This document shows, in pieces, positions 51,101 through 59,337 of a DNA stretch of 64,000 bases. Location of the stretch: the NCBI GenBank assembly GCA_963777695.1, contig CAVZRC010000003.1:3596001-3660000 (forward strand). The letters are read 5' to 3'. Position 1 is the stretch's first letter. Every line of letters starts with the position of its first letter. The stretch comes from CAVZRC01 sp963777695 (GTDB lineage: Bacteria > Planctomycetota > Planctomycetia > Isosphaerales > Isosphaeraceae). Both the position numbers and the translations under genes were made by a program. Under the pieces are notes generated by a model. The model searched no databases, was not told the origin of the DNA, and saw nothing but the letters and a program-made list of their open reading frames with translations.

Positions 51101-51480
51101 TGCTGGGCGTCGGCGAGGGCCGCGTCGGGGAGGACCTTGAGTGCGACGCGACGGCCGAGCGACTCCTGCTCGGCCTCGTAGACGACGCCCATCCCGCCTC
51201 GGCCGATCTCGCGGAGGATGCGGTAGTCGCCCAGTCGCTCCAGCCGGGTCGCGGTGTGGACGGCGACGTCGTCGGTAGCGTCGTCGGGTCCGTCGGAGCG
51301 CAGGTCCTCCATGCGGATCAGGACGGGGAGGACGTCGCGGATGTCGTCGGCGAGCTCGGGGTGTCGGCGGCAGTAGTCCTCGAGGGTCGGCCGCTCGCCG
51401 GCTCGCTTGCGGCGGAGGAAGTCGTCGGCGAGGGCCTCGACGGGGTTGCGATCCTGGCTGGTGCCGGAGGCGGTGCTCAT
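48190..51480 (-). CDS. Ser/Thr protein kinase with TPR-like C-terminus
   Basis: 1096 aa. N-terminal 85 residues resemble the usual planctomycete kinase lead (TLEDYCRRHPELADDIRDVL). Kinase domain about 85-430: GRGGMGVVYEAE, VALKVL, an insert rich in Pro/Asp, then VLHRDVKPSNLLLD, VADFGLAKAADA, YMAPERFAG, DVYALGLTLYELL. A membrane segment (SLAAGLLLALVAGLAGVIW) near 455 anchors it; the outside half is helical TPR-like repeats. Residues about 590-607 are out of frame: the neighbouring frame reads VREQPADPAARRDLG, so two compensating shifts lie near 49656 and 49705. It follows an ECF sigma gene by 45 bases. Confidence 0.9.
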   Translation of the reverse strand: MSTASGTSQDRNPVEALADDFLRRKRAGERPTLEDYCRRHPELADDIRDVLPVLIRMEDLRSDGPDDATDDVAVHTATRLERLGDYRILREIGRGGMGVVYEAEQESLGRRVALKVLPDAALADAQQVLRFQREARAAARLHHTNIVPVFGVGRDEGHHYYVMQFIPGMGLDAVMDELRRLRRGGGAAIHLDRPVSRGAVSAVAVAEAILTGRFSITDPGIAEPVPNGAADTAVVTIDHPPGAPPDPDPPSASLPGASADSLARSDPDRTFFRSVARIGLQVAEALEYANRQGVLHRDVKPSNLLLDPRGNVWVADFGLAKAADAEDITHSGDIVGTVRYMAPERFAGRCDARSDVYALGLTLYELLALRPAFSAADRHELMRRVMSEEPERLRALVPHLPRDLETVIHKAIDRDPARRYPTAAALAEDLQRFLDDRPIQARRVSAAEQALRWTKRNPAVASLAAGLLLALVAGLAGVIWQWREAVANLKMAEAANRKAQARFELAMEAVRAFTNGASEDVILKEKALEGLRKKLLGQSRVFYERLTASLADETDRASRSALAEALVDAGTLYAKVDAPQKAIESHRQALTLRRAGKRATRRPRRAARPGRTYLALAELLDSLSRVDEARAELARARGMLVPLARERTDDGGARWLEAECDSLDGRLLVGAGMPAEGRSSLERARALYKGLIGDNPPYTLPTAADGPTEYRRGLAKALNRIGESYHRESRHEGVLRIMEELLAVSEELVSGRFADDTDRQRLGNCYHKTGWSLGFLRPPSEAIQASERALAIFRRLADANPTVTAYKIELAASLKNIGFIYLRRDVAKARKYALEAISVIRSFSPEQKVATGYHESLCERILGEYDLARGRIDEALLHMKRGVSVIEAEARAHPDYLPYQEELEMDLAALAVTELIVGDAEGAMRTVGRIRDHVEPVLREHPDLRYPWNWKILGLLIEAYIDVRAGRVSEASLAADRAAAGFQVLKPPLTNQEHFYRGAIEALFYATGRPAGDDRPAEPPGLRQHAERAIAEVREADRMGVGDPTYTAMVDGLLGGRPELQPLLMDQRFPADPFQPEVEEGPAINESPEPGKTNPA

Positions 51481-51525
51481 GCGCGGCTCGGTTCGAGTAG
51501 GTGGAGATGGGACGATGGGTTGGGA

Positions 51526-52137
51526 TCACCAACCTTCGTTCATGCCGGGGATCGAGGTGAGGATCTCCTTGAGCCGCTTCAAGGCCCGGATGTATCGGTT
51601 GCTCGCGGCCTAGTTGGTCAGGCCCAGCACCATCGCGGTTTCCTCGTTCCCGAGCAGCTCGAAGTGACGGAGGGTGAGCACCTCGCGGTCGATCGGGTCC
51701 ATGCCGTTGAGCGCATCCTGGAGGATCAGCTTGTGCTCGGCGCGGATCGCGGCGCGGCTGGCGCTGGTCATCTTGCCCAGGAGCTGGGCGGCGAGCGAGA
51801 CCGAGCTGGCCTGGGGGAAGGCGCCGCGGTGGAGCGAGACCTCCATGCCGGCGGCGCGCGCCTGGGTGCCGAGGTGGAACCGGTGCAAGTCGGTCAGCTT
51901 CTGGCCGGTGACCAGCCGGAGCCAGAGGTGGAACGGCATCGCCTGCGGATCGCGGGCGTAGTCGGGCAACCGCTTTCGGGCTTCGAGATAGGCGTCCTGG
52001 AGGACGTCGTCGGTATCAACCCGGCCCGAGAGGCGGCGGTCCAGCCGGAGTCGGACGAGCCGCCGCAGCCGTTCGCGCTGGGCGTCGAAGAGGGTCACGA
52101 AGGCCCGTTCGTCCCCCGCCAGGGCACTGGCCAGCAA
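51526..52137 (-). pseudogene. ECF sigma factor with an in-frame amber codon in region 4
   Basis: 203 codons from a TTG at 52137. Region 2: GDERAFVTLFDAQRERLRRL, VDTDDVLQDAYLEARKRL. Region 4: LNGMDPIDREVLTLRHFELL, NEETAMVLGLTN, then TAG (51610-51612), then in the same frame AASNRYIRALKRLKEILTS and PGMNEGW to a TGA at 51526. The stop falls inside the DNA-binding helix-turn-helix, so the truncated product should not recognise -35 elements. Everything else is intact, so this is a recent nonsense change or a base-call error. Next to the kinase gene, a common sigma-kinase pairing in planctomycetes. Confidence 0.85.
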
Positions 52138-52386
52138 GACTTCGGGCTCGGCCGATCCTTCTTCTCAACCGCTGAGATTGCATCCAGGAGGCGAGGCCAA
52201 CTTTCCACAGGAGCGACGGTTTTTTTCCCAGACTCCGGCGACGAACGCATCGCTCGAGGCGACCTTTCACGCCGGTCGGGACCGATGACGGGGTTGCGTC
52301 TCCCGATCGTTGACGGGAATCGTGAAGTTCACAAGACTCCCGCGACTTGGCCGGATCGTTCCTCGACTCGACCGTGGTGTCGCGTC

Positions 52387-53547
52387 TTACTGGGATGGAT
52401 TCAGGGCCATCATCAGCGACCGGACGCGGTTTTCGAAGCTCTTGTCGGTCGCCAGCACGCGCTCGAAATCCGCTTGAGTGATCACATAAAGCTCCAGGTC
52501 GGTCTTGGCGCGGACGGTCTGCTGGATGGGACGGTGGAAGAAAGAGGAGATGGTGCCGAACCCTTCGCCGAAGTAGAGTTCTTCCTGGTAGGCCCCTCCT
52601 TTGTAGGCTTCGGCGACGCCCGAGCCGATCAAGTAATAGCGGTCGCCGGGCTCGCCCTCCTGGACGATCGTCTCGCCTTTATGACGCGTCTCGACGGTCA
52701 TCACGCCGGCGATCCGGGTCAGGGTGGCCTCGCTGAGCCCCTTGAGGACCTCGCTCTGGGACAGGGCGCGGGTGATCCGGACGGTCATCCGGGTCAGCGA
52801 GTTATTGATGATCCGGCCGCCCATCATGTTGACGACGCGGTCGGCGTGGTCGATGACGCGCTGATCGTGGGTGACGATGAGGACCGTCGTCCGATCCATC
52901 CCGTCGGCCAGCTTGCGGAGCAGCCCGAGCACGGTCTGGCCCGACTCGGCGTCGAGGGCGGCGGTCGGCTCGTCGGCCAGGACCAGCGCGGGGCGGTTGA
53001 CCAGGGCGCGGGCGATCGCCACCCGCTGTCGCTGTCCACCGGATAGCTGCGCGGGCAGGTGATTCAACCGGTCGCCCAGCCCGAGCTGCTCGAGTAGTCG
53101 TGCGCTCCGCTCGTTCATCTCGCGCACGCTCGCGGGCCGGAGCGCGGTGGCCATCCGCACGTTCTCCAGGGCCGTGAGCGAGCTGAAGAGGTTGTGGCTC
53201 TGGAAGATGAAGCCGATGTCCTTGCGGAGCTCGACCGCGCCGTGCTCGTCCAGGGCCGAGAGGTCGCGATTCAGGACGATCAGCCGGCCCTGCTGGAGTC
53301 GACGCAGTGCCCCGATCAACGTCAGGAGCGTGGTCTTCCCCGACCCCGATGGGCCGGTCATGATCACCACCTCGCCGCAACCGATCTCGATCGAATTATC
53401 GAAGAGGACCTGAGTGCGCGCCTCGCCCTCGCCATACCAGTAGCTGACCCCCTCGGCCTGGATCGCGCAGTTCCTTGCAGGTGGGTCGGGAGACCGCGAG
53501 CAGCGAGGTGGACGACATTTCCAGGTCGGGGACGGACGCGGTGCTCA
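52387..53547 (-). CDS. DevA-like ABC ATPase fused to a cyclic-nucleotide-binding-like domain, frameshifted N-terminus
   Basis: About 386 aa. The ATG at 53547 gives MSTASVPDLEMSSTSLLAVS; near 53478 one base is off, and the frame continues IQAEGVSYWYGEGEA into the ATPase: GPSGSGKTTLLTLIGALRR (Walker A), LSGGQRQRVAIARAL (signature), LVLADEPTAALDAES (Walker B). After residue 240 a second domain, VETRHKGETIVQEGEPGDRY and YFGEGFGTISSFF, looks like a CAP/CNB beta-barrel, so ATPase activity may respond to a ligand. With the two permeases and adaptor downstream of it in this list it forms a DevBCA-type exporter. Confidence 0.85.
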
Positions 53548-53572
53548 TGGCGGATGACTCGATGATGATGGC

Positions 53573-54742
53573 TCAACGGAAGAGTTCGGCGGGGTCGGCC
53601 GACGCGAGCCGACGCGCGGCCAGGCAACCCGACGAGACGCACATGACCAGGGCGAGCCCGAAGATCGTCGCGGCATCCTGGAGTCGCAAGTCCATCGGCA
53701 GGCCGGTCGCCGCATGGACCACGCCGAACAACAATAGGGCGACGCCGAGCCCGGCCAGGTAGCCGAGCACCGCGAGATAGACGGCCTGGGCCACGATGAT
53801 CGCGAATAATCGCAGGTCGGAATAGCCCATCGCCTTGAGCGTGGCGAACTCGGCCAGCCGCTCGCTGATGTCCGAGAACAGGACCTGGTAACAGATCGCC
53901 AGGCCCACGATGAAGCCCATCACGACCCCGATCGAGAAGACCGTGCCGATGGGCGCGACGTGGTCCCAGAAGCCCTGTTCCTTGTCGATCAGGCCGGCCT
54001 TGGTGAGCACGCGGACGTCCGTCGGCAGCGCGGCCGCGATCGCCCCGCGCAGCCGATCGACGTCGGTGCCGGGGCGGACGCGCAGCAGTCCGACGTTCAC
54101 CGGATCATCGGCTGTGCTGAGGCCGCGACGGTCGGGGAAGATATCGGCGAGGGTAGTGTCGCTCATGACGAGGGTGCCGTCGCTCTGGAAATCGGCGCCC
54201 AGGTCGAAGGTCCCGACGATGCGGATGGTCTTTCCCGACAGCTCGGAGACCATGCCCGATCGGAGCGGTCCCAACCGCTCGGTCCGCGACCGCGCGTCGG
54301 CCATCGCCCGTCCCGGATGGCCCCAATCTCCATGATGCTGGACGAGCGCGGGCAGGTCGAGGGCATCGCCGTCGGGCGGATAGGCGACGACCCGGATCGG
54401 CCTCGGCAGGCCACCGGCCGGATTCCGCCAGAACGATCGCCGCGTCTCGATGGCGATCGGCACCGCCGTGGTGACCTCGGCGAACGCCCGGGCCTGCTCG
54501 ATCCGACGGTTCGGGAACGCATAGGGGACGGACAACGTATAATTCGTCCGGCTGACGAGGAACAACTGGCCGTCGAGATGCCGGACCAGGCCGACCATGC
54601 TATCCAGGAGCGCCTGGCGGAAGCCGTTCTCCATGAACATCAAGGTCACGGCGAACGCCGTGCCGGCCACCGAGGCCAGCAAGCGGAGCTTGTTCTCGGT
54701 CAAGTTGCGCCAGGCCAGCGGGATGGTGAAACGGGGCTGCAT
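53573..54742 (-). CDS. DevC-like ABC transporter permease (1)
   Basis: 389 aa MacB/FtsX-fold permease: one N-terminal membrane helix (LRLLASVAGTAFAVTLMFME), a periplasmic domain of about 200 residues, and three C-terminal helices (VFSIGVVMGFIVGLAICYQV, IIVAQAVYLAVLGYLAGLGV, AATIFGLALVMCVSSGCLAA), with FATLKAMGYSDLRLFA between, the coupling region typical of DevC. It moves substrate outward with the ATPase gene 25 bases downstream. The LTENKLRLL start is typical of the family. Confidence 0.88.
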   Translation of the reverse strand: MQPRFTIPLAWRNLTENKLRLLASVAGTAFAVTLMFMENGFRQALLDSMVGLVRHLDGQLFLVSRTNYTLSVPYAFPNRRIEQARAFAEVTTAVPIAIETRRSFWRNPAGGLPRPIRVVAYPPDGDALDLPALVQHHGDWGHPGRAMADARSRTERLGPLRSGMVSELSGKTIRIVGTFDLGADFQSDGTLVMSDTTLADIFPDRRGLSTADDPVNVGLLRVRPGTDVDRLRGAIAAALPTDVRVLTKAGLIDKEQGFWDHVAPIGTVFSIGVVMGFIVGLAICYQVLFSDISERLAEFATLKAMGYSDLRLFAIIVAQAVYLAVLGYLAGLGVALLLFGVVHAATGLPMDLRLQDAATIFGLALVMCVSSGCLAARRLASADPAELFR

Positions 54743-54770
54743 GGGTTGATCGATATCCTGGTGACGATGC

Positions 54771-55370
54771 TCAGGGCGTTTCGACGATCTGTCGCAAGAT
54801 CCCCATCACTTTGGTCAAGTTGTCAATATGATACTCCGGCACGTCGATCGTTAATAACGTCCCTTCCAACCGCAAGAATCTCCAGGCAGTCCCCGTACTC
54901 ACGACTCCATGGACCCTTTCAAGCGGTCGTCCCGAGTTCTGGTTGCACAACTGAGCCCCGTACATGGCGGCGATGCACTGGCCCAGGCCGGTGCGGATCA
55001 GGTCGTTCTTGGCCTCCACCACGGCGACAAAGGGGGCACTCATGACGAACTGCGATTCCCCTTTGGTCAGGATGAAATCGCAGTAGCCGTTCAGCCCTCG
55101 GCTGGCATCGGCTTCCCACTCCACCCCCGAGAAAAGGAAGAATCGCGGTCCCAACGACCGGCGTAGCTCGAGAAGGACGGGTGCAATGATGAACTCGGAC
55201 TTGGCCTTCTCCGTGCTGTTAGCCACGGCCAATGTCACGCCGTCGCGGATGAAAGCCGCGAACTCCTCGTGGACGTGAAACGGTGGCGCGGAGGCGAAAA
55301 GGTCGGCATCTCGCAGGGTCAAACCGAGATCATGTTGCACCTGGGGGAAGGTGAATTGCTGGAATGACAT
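54771..55370 (-). CDS. PD-(D/E)XK nuclease-like protein of cyanobacterial type
   Basis: 199 aa. From memory this matches a conserved hypothetical family common in filamentous cyanobacteria, usually starting FTFPQVQ-LGLTL. Seen: FTFPQVQHDLGLTLRDADLF, NSTEKAKSEFIIAPVLLELR, GLNGYCDFILTKGES and FVAVVEAKNDLIRTGLGQCI, where E, D and the ExK (EAK) fall in PD-(D/E)XK order. It sits between the two permease genes of the exporter operon, with about 30 and 84 bases of spacer, so it was probably inserted there. Whether it cleaves nucleic acid is unknown. Confidence 0.7.
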   Translation of the reverse strand: MSFQQFTFPQVQHDLGLTLRDADLFASAPPFHVHEEFAAFIRDGVTLAVANSTEKAKSEFIIAPVLLELRRSLGPRFFLFSGVEWEADASRGLNGYCDFILTKGESQFVMSAPFVAVVEAKNDLIRTGLGQCIAAMYGAQLCNQNSGRPLERVHGVVSTGTAWRFLRLEGTLLTIDVPEYHIDNLTKVMGILRQIVETP

Positions 55371-55454
55371 CGGAACACCCCGACGGATAATGCATTGGAC
55401 GCTCGAGCATTCTTACCCACTATAACGGAAAGCCGTCCCGGAGAGTGCCCGGAG

Positions 55455-56708
55455 TCAGAAGAGGTCTGCCGGATTGGCCCTCCAGACCTTCTCGAGCGTG
55501 AACACGGCCGACACCATGCCGACCAGGGCCGTCACGAAGAGCGCCAGGCCCAGGATGCCGCCGGTCATCCGCATCGGAATCCCGGCGAGGCCCTCCGTGG
55601 CCCGGTAGAGCACGAACCCGAGGACCACGGCGATGATGTAGGCGACTCCCGAATAGATCAGCGCCTGCGTGATCACGACCCGCGACAGGTAGCTATTGGT
55701 ATGCCCCATCGCCTTGAGCGTCGCATACTCGGGGAGGTGGTCGCGGACGTCGTTGGAGAGGACCTGATAGACCACCACCGAAGCCACGATCGTCGCGATC
55801 AGCACGCCGAAGGCGAACAGCTTCCCGGTCGCGGTCTGGCCCACCCAGTGGTCCGACTCGATGCGGAGGATCTCGGCGCGGGGGTACGGCACCACGTCCG
55901 GAGGGAGGATCTCGCGGAGCGATCGGCAGGCGCTTTCGACCGTCGCGGGATCGGATCGACGGAGGGTCAGGAAGCCGAACTGGATGGGCTCCATCGAGGG
56001 CCGGCCGCAGAGCCGGACGAAATTGTCGTCGCTGCAGATGGCCGCGCCGTCGGCCGCGAATCCTCGCAGCATCGGGAAGCCGCCGACGACCTTCACCTTC
56101 ACCGGCGGATCGCCCGTCTCCCAGTCGTCGAACCGGCCGACGAGCGGCCAGCCGAAGTCGAGGTTGGACAGCTCGTCCAGCAGCAGGCGGCCGGCTTCCT
56201 GGAGTTTCGGCCGCGAGGCTTCGATCGCATCGCGCATGGCCCCGTGAAACGGGTCGTCATCCAGGGCGACGCCCAGCACCAGCAGCTCGCGACGCTTGAT
56301 CGGCCGGGGGAGTCGGTCGCCGAGGAGCCATCGCCGCAACGGGCCCGGCTCGGGTCGCTCGTCGTCCCAGGCGATGGCGGGGTCGTCCGGCGGGTACGGC
56401 GGGCATCGCCAGAGGTTGAACGTCGAATACAGGGGCTTGGCGGCCACGACCAGATCCAGCGATCGGGCCTGCCGCAGCCGCTCCCGGGGGAACGCGCCGG
56501 GGGCGTAGAACTGGTCGTAGGTCGGCGCCAGGAGGACGATGTCGAAGTCCAACTGCTCGTAGAGGTTCGTCGCCGTGATCTTGACCGCCCCGTAGAAGCC
56601 AAGTTGGAGCAGCACCATCGTGATCGCGAACGCCACGCCCCCGATCGCCACGACGGAGCGACCGCCCCCATGAACCACATTTCGCAGCGCCAGCGGGGGA
56701 TTGGTCAT
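55455..56708 (-). CDS. DevC-like ABC transporter permease (2)
   Basis: 417 aa, same fold as the other permease: N-terminal helix (VVAIGGVAFAITMVLLQLGF), large periplasmic domain, LPEYATLKAMGHTNSYLSRV coupling segment and C-terminal helices (FAFGVLIATIVASVVVYQVL, GILGLALFVTALVGMVSAVF). The end EKVWRANPADLF matches the DevC C-terminus. Starts 16 bases after the adaptor gene. Two different DevC proteins suggest a heterodimeric permease. Confidence 0.88.
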   Translation of the reverse strand: MTNPPLALRNVVHGGGRSVVAIGGVAFAITMVLLQLGFYGAVKITATNLYEQLDFDIVLLAPTYDQFYAPGAFPRERLRQARSLDLVVAAKPLYSTFNLWRCPPYPPDDPAIAWDDERPEPGPLRRWLLGDRLPRPIKRRELLVLGVALDDDPFHGAMRDAIEASRPKLQEAGRLLLDELSNLDFGWPLVGRFDDWETGDPPVKVKVVGGFPMLRGFAADGAAICSDDNFVRLCGRPSMEPIQFGFLTLRRSDPATVESACRSLREILPPDVVPYPRAEILRIESDHWVGQTATGKLFAFGVLIATIVASVVVYQVLSNDVRDHLPEYATLKAMGHTNSYLSRVVITQALIYSGVAYIIAVVLGFVLYRATEGLAGIPMRMTGGILGLALFVTALVGMVSAVFTLEKVWRANPADLF

Positions 56709-56724
56709 GTTCTGATGCGGGACC

Positions 56725-57819
56725 TCAGCGGGCGTCGCGGTTGGCGGTGCTCACCTTGGGGGTCTCGGCGGAGGCCGGCCCCGCGCCGAAGGGCGGATCG
56801 TGACCTCGACTTCCATGTTCACATATCGCGACGCCTCGGCCGGTCGATCGAGCTGGATCGTGACCTCGACGACCCGCAGGTCTCGCAGGGCACGCGGGTC
56901 GAACGCTCGTCAATCGGTTGCTGCCGACCATCGAGCCGATCCGCGACACCTTTCCCGGGACGCGTGTGCCGAGGATGTCCACCTCCGCGGGATCATTCGG
57001 GTGGATCCGAGGCACGTCGGTTTGATAGACCTCGGCGGTCGCGGCCATCGACGAGACGTCTCCCATCTCGAGCAGGGTGCCGGCGCTGAGCTCGCCCGCA
57101 TGAACCGGGATGCGGAGCACGCGACCCGGTCCGGGCGCGCGGACCTCGGCCTCCTTCAAGGCGGCCTCTGCCAGCGCGACCTGGGCATCGAGGATCTCGG
57201 CCGCCGGCCCGCGATCGCCGGCGGATTGGCCTTGTCCGGCGGCCTCGAGCAACTGCAAGTCGAGGTCGGCCTTGAGCGACTGCATCTCGACCTGGTAGAG
57301 CGCCAGCTCGGCGTCGTAACGCTCCTTGCCCTTGAGCACCCCGCCGAATTGCTTGTAGAGCGTGTTCGCCTCGCCCAGGCGGGTCTTCGAGGATTCGGCC
57401 GCCTTGCGGGCCGCGGCCAGGCGGGCGCGTTGCTGGCGGTCTTCGAGTGTCTTCTTCGCCTTCGCCAGCGCGAGCTGGTGCTGGGCCGCCGCGTGGCCCT
57501 CCAGGTGTGCGAGGACCGTCCCCTGCGAGACTTGATCGCCTTCCTTGACCTTGATCTCATCGATCCGGATTCCCGGACGGGCTCCCACGGAGATCAGTCC
57601 GTTCGCCGGTACGAGTCGAGCCAGGGCCACGGCCGCGGACCGGGGCGATCGCTCGGTCCCCGCCGGTTTCTCGCTCGACTGGCCCTCCTGTGCTCGCGCG
57701 GAAGCGATCGGCCGCACGGCCCGGCTCGCCGCCAGGATCACCGCGACCATGAGCACGGACAACCCGATGGCCTTCGCAGTCCACCGGGACGAGATGCTCG
57801 GAATTCCTTGACTCTCCAT
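56725..57819 (-). CDS. HlyD/DevB-like membrane fusion protein
   Basis: 364 aa. N-terminal membrane anchor (AIGLSVLMVAVILAASRAV), a lipoyl-like half (VGARPGIRIDEIKVKEGDQV, GTVLAHLEGHAAAQHQLALA), a long coiled-coil hairpin, the second lipoyl half (VRAPGPGRVLRIPVHAGE) and a beta-barrel (DVPRIHPNDPAEVDILG). Residues about 310-345 are in the wrong frame: the neighbouring frame reads DPRALRDLRVVEVTIQLDRP and EASRYVNMEVEVTI, as expected, so compensating shifts lie near 56897 and 56792. It links the exporter to the outer membrane. First gene of the operon, with GAGGG before the ATG. Confidence 0.85.
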   Translation of the reverse strand: MESQGIPSISSRWTAKAIGLSVLMVAVILAASRAVRPIASARAQEGQSSEKPAGTERSPRSAAVALARLVPANGLISVGARPGIRIDEIKVKEGDQVSQGTVLAHLEGHAAAQHQLALAKAKKTLEDRQQRARLAAARKAAESSKTRLGEANTLYKQFGGVLKGKERYDAELALYQVEMQSLKADLDLQLLEAAGQGQSAGDRGPAAEILDAQVALAEAALKEAEVRAPGPGRVLRIPVHAGELSAGTLLEMGDVSSMAATAEVYQTDVPRIHPNDPAEVDILGTRVPGKVSRIGSMVGSNRLTSVRPACPARPAGRRGHDPARSTGRGVAICEHGSRGHDPPFGAGPASAETPKVSTANRDAR

Positions 57820-58070
57820 GCGGCGACCCTCGAGCGGAGATCATCGTGAGGAAATCCGGATCGGGCGCGCCGGAGAAGGCCCGGACCCGCGCCGGTCAAC
57901 GATGCTCACAGGAATCAGACCTCACGAATATACTCTGCCGGGCGCGGGGCCGCCCAGACGAATCGGGGACGACGCGGGTCCCCCGGGCGGGGGATAAGTC
58001 TGAGGTGGCGGGCGGCGGCGAGGATTCGAAGACTCCGCCACCCGCCTGACGCGTTGCATTCCGAGGCGGA

Positions 58071-58832
58071 TCAACCGACCTTGGCGAGGGCCGGCACGCT
58101 GCGCGTGTTGGCCGCGGCGGCGACGAAGGCCTCGATCAATTGCATGTCCAGCGAGATGTTCCCCTCGTTCTCGGGGTGCCATTGCACGCCGGTGACCCAC
58201 CAGGAGTGGTCCTTTCCCTCGAAGGCCTCGATGAGCCCGTCGGGGGCCAGGGCGGCCACGCGGAAGTTCGGCGCGAGCTTGCGGACACCCTGGTGATGGT
58301 AGCTGTTGACGCGGATCTCGCCGGGCCCGTAGATCTCCTCGAGCCGGGTACCCGGTTGCATGACGACGGTGTGGCGATGGGCGCGCCCGTGGGGGTCCCA
58401 GTGCGGGATCGACTTGGGCATGTCCTCGGGCAGGTGGAGGAACAGGCCGCCACCGGACACGACATTCAATTCCTGCATGCCCAGTCCGATGCCCAGGACG
58501 GGCATGCGGCGCTGCTGGACGACTTTGCAGAGCAGGCGATCCGCCAGCTCGCGACGCTCCGGTACGACCGTGACGGCGGGATGAGGCGCCAGCCCCATCT
58601 TGCGAGGATCCAGGTCATCTCCGCCGGTCAGCATCACCCCATCCAGCTTCTCCAGGATCGGCATCAGGTCCGATTCCCGGGTGAGCGGCGGGATGATCAC
58701 CGGCAGGGCATTGGCGGCCAGGAGACACTCGAAATAGCCGCTGTGGATGAAGCTGTGAGGTGTGCGACCCTTGGCCGTGGCGCGGTAGTCCGTGTTGATT
58801 CCGATGAGCGGACGGTATTTCATAGCAGCCAT
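58071..58832 (-). CDS. Class I glutamine-amidotransferase-like protein lacking the catalytic Cys
   Basis: 253 aa, peptidase C26 / PuuD-like fold (gamma-glutamyl-GABA hydrolase family). Seen: LIGINTDYRATAKGRTPHSF, GVMLTGGDDLDPRKMG, the nucleophile elbow MPVLGIGLGMQELNVVSGGG, VNSYHHQGVRKLAPN, and GVQWHPENEG with the His and Glu of the triad. The elbow normally reads GICLGMQ; here the Cys codon is GGA (Gly). So it is probably not a hydrolase by the usual mechanism and may be a binding or regulatory protein. Start 58832 has AAGGAAG just upstream; an alternative ATG is 58823. Confidence 0.85.
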   Translation of the reverse strand: MAAMKYRPLIGINTDYRATAKGRTPHSFIHSGYFECLLAANALPVIIPPLTRESDLMPILEKLDGVMLTGGDDLDPRKMGLAPHPAVTVVPERRELADRLLCKVVQQRRMPVLGIGLGMQELNVVSGGGLFLHLPEDMPKSIPHWDPHGRAHRHTVVMQPGTRLEEIYGPGEIRVNSYHHQGVRKLAPNFRVAALAPDGLIEAFEGKDHSWWVTGVQWHPENEGNISLDMQLIEAFVAAAANTRSVPALAKVG

Positions 58833-59337
58833 CCCTTCCTTGAAATGGTCTCGGCGAAATCCGTTCTGTTGCGGGCACGTTGCAATCGTTTGCTGGCCGT
58901 TCGTCGGCGAGCCGAATCTCTCGTTGCGACACATCTCGAAACAATCGTGTCTTGAGAGGTGTCGCTCTTTACGTACCTTCCCTGTGTTCCCCCTCGATCC
59001 GCGAGGAGGGTCGTCCCCCGAAAGTCCTCCTGGTTTTTTGCGATGTGGGTCAGGTTGAGAATCGAATCCGACTGATCCTTCAATCGCCTCGTATGTGTCG
59101 GCGAGGTAGGGAGAGTCTACCGATCGGACTCCGCGGATTACAAGAAAAATCCGGGGGAAAGCTCGGTTTTTCCGCCGATTTTCTCGATCCGACCGATCGG
59201 GAAGCCAGGTGATCGTCATGGAAGGAGTCCGGGCGAGATAGGGAAGCGTTTGCCTCGATCGCGTGCCACACATCGGCATTCCTCGGCGCAAGACGAGCAG
59301 TGGCGTGCGCAGTCCGATCGAAGGCGGCCCTTGTCGG
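58833..59337. other. Intergenic region upstream of the amidotransferase-like gene
   Basis: 505 bases between qcrC and the amidotransferase-like gene, both minus strand. Contains the inverted repeat at 58926-58965. No gene or RNA recognised. Confidence 0.5.
58926..58965. repeat. 12-base inverted repeat with one mismatch
   Basis: GCGACACATCTC (58926-58937) pairs with GAGAGGTGTCGC (58954-58965) apart from one mismatch, across a 16-base loop. It lies about 95 bases before the start at 58832, in the 5' region of that gene, so it could be an operator or leader hairpin. Confidence 0.4.

Noticed and set aside
49723..53046. 1107-codon plus-strand frame
   Set aside because: Antisense of the kinase, sigma and ABC genes; long only because of GC-rich codon bias.
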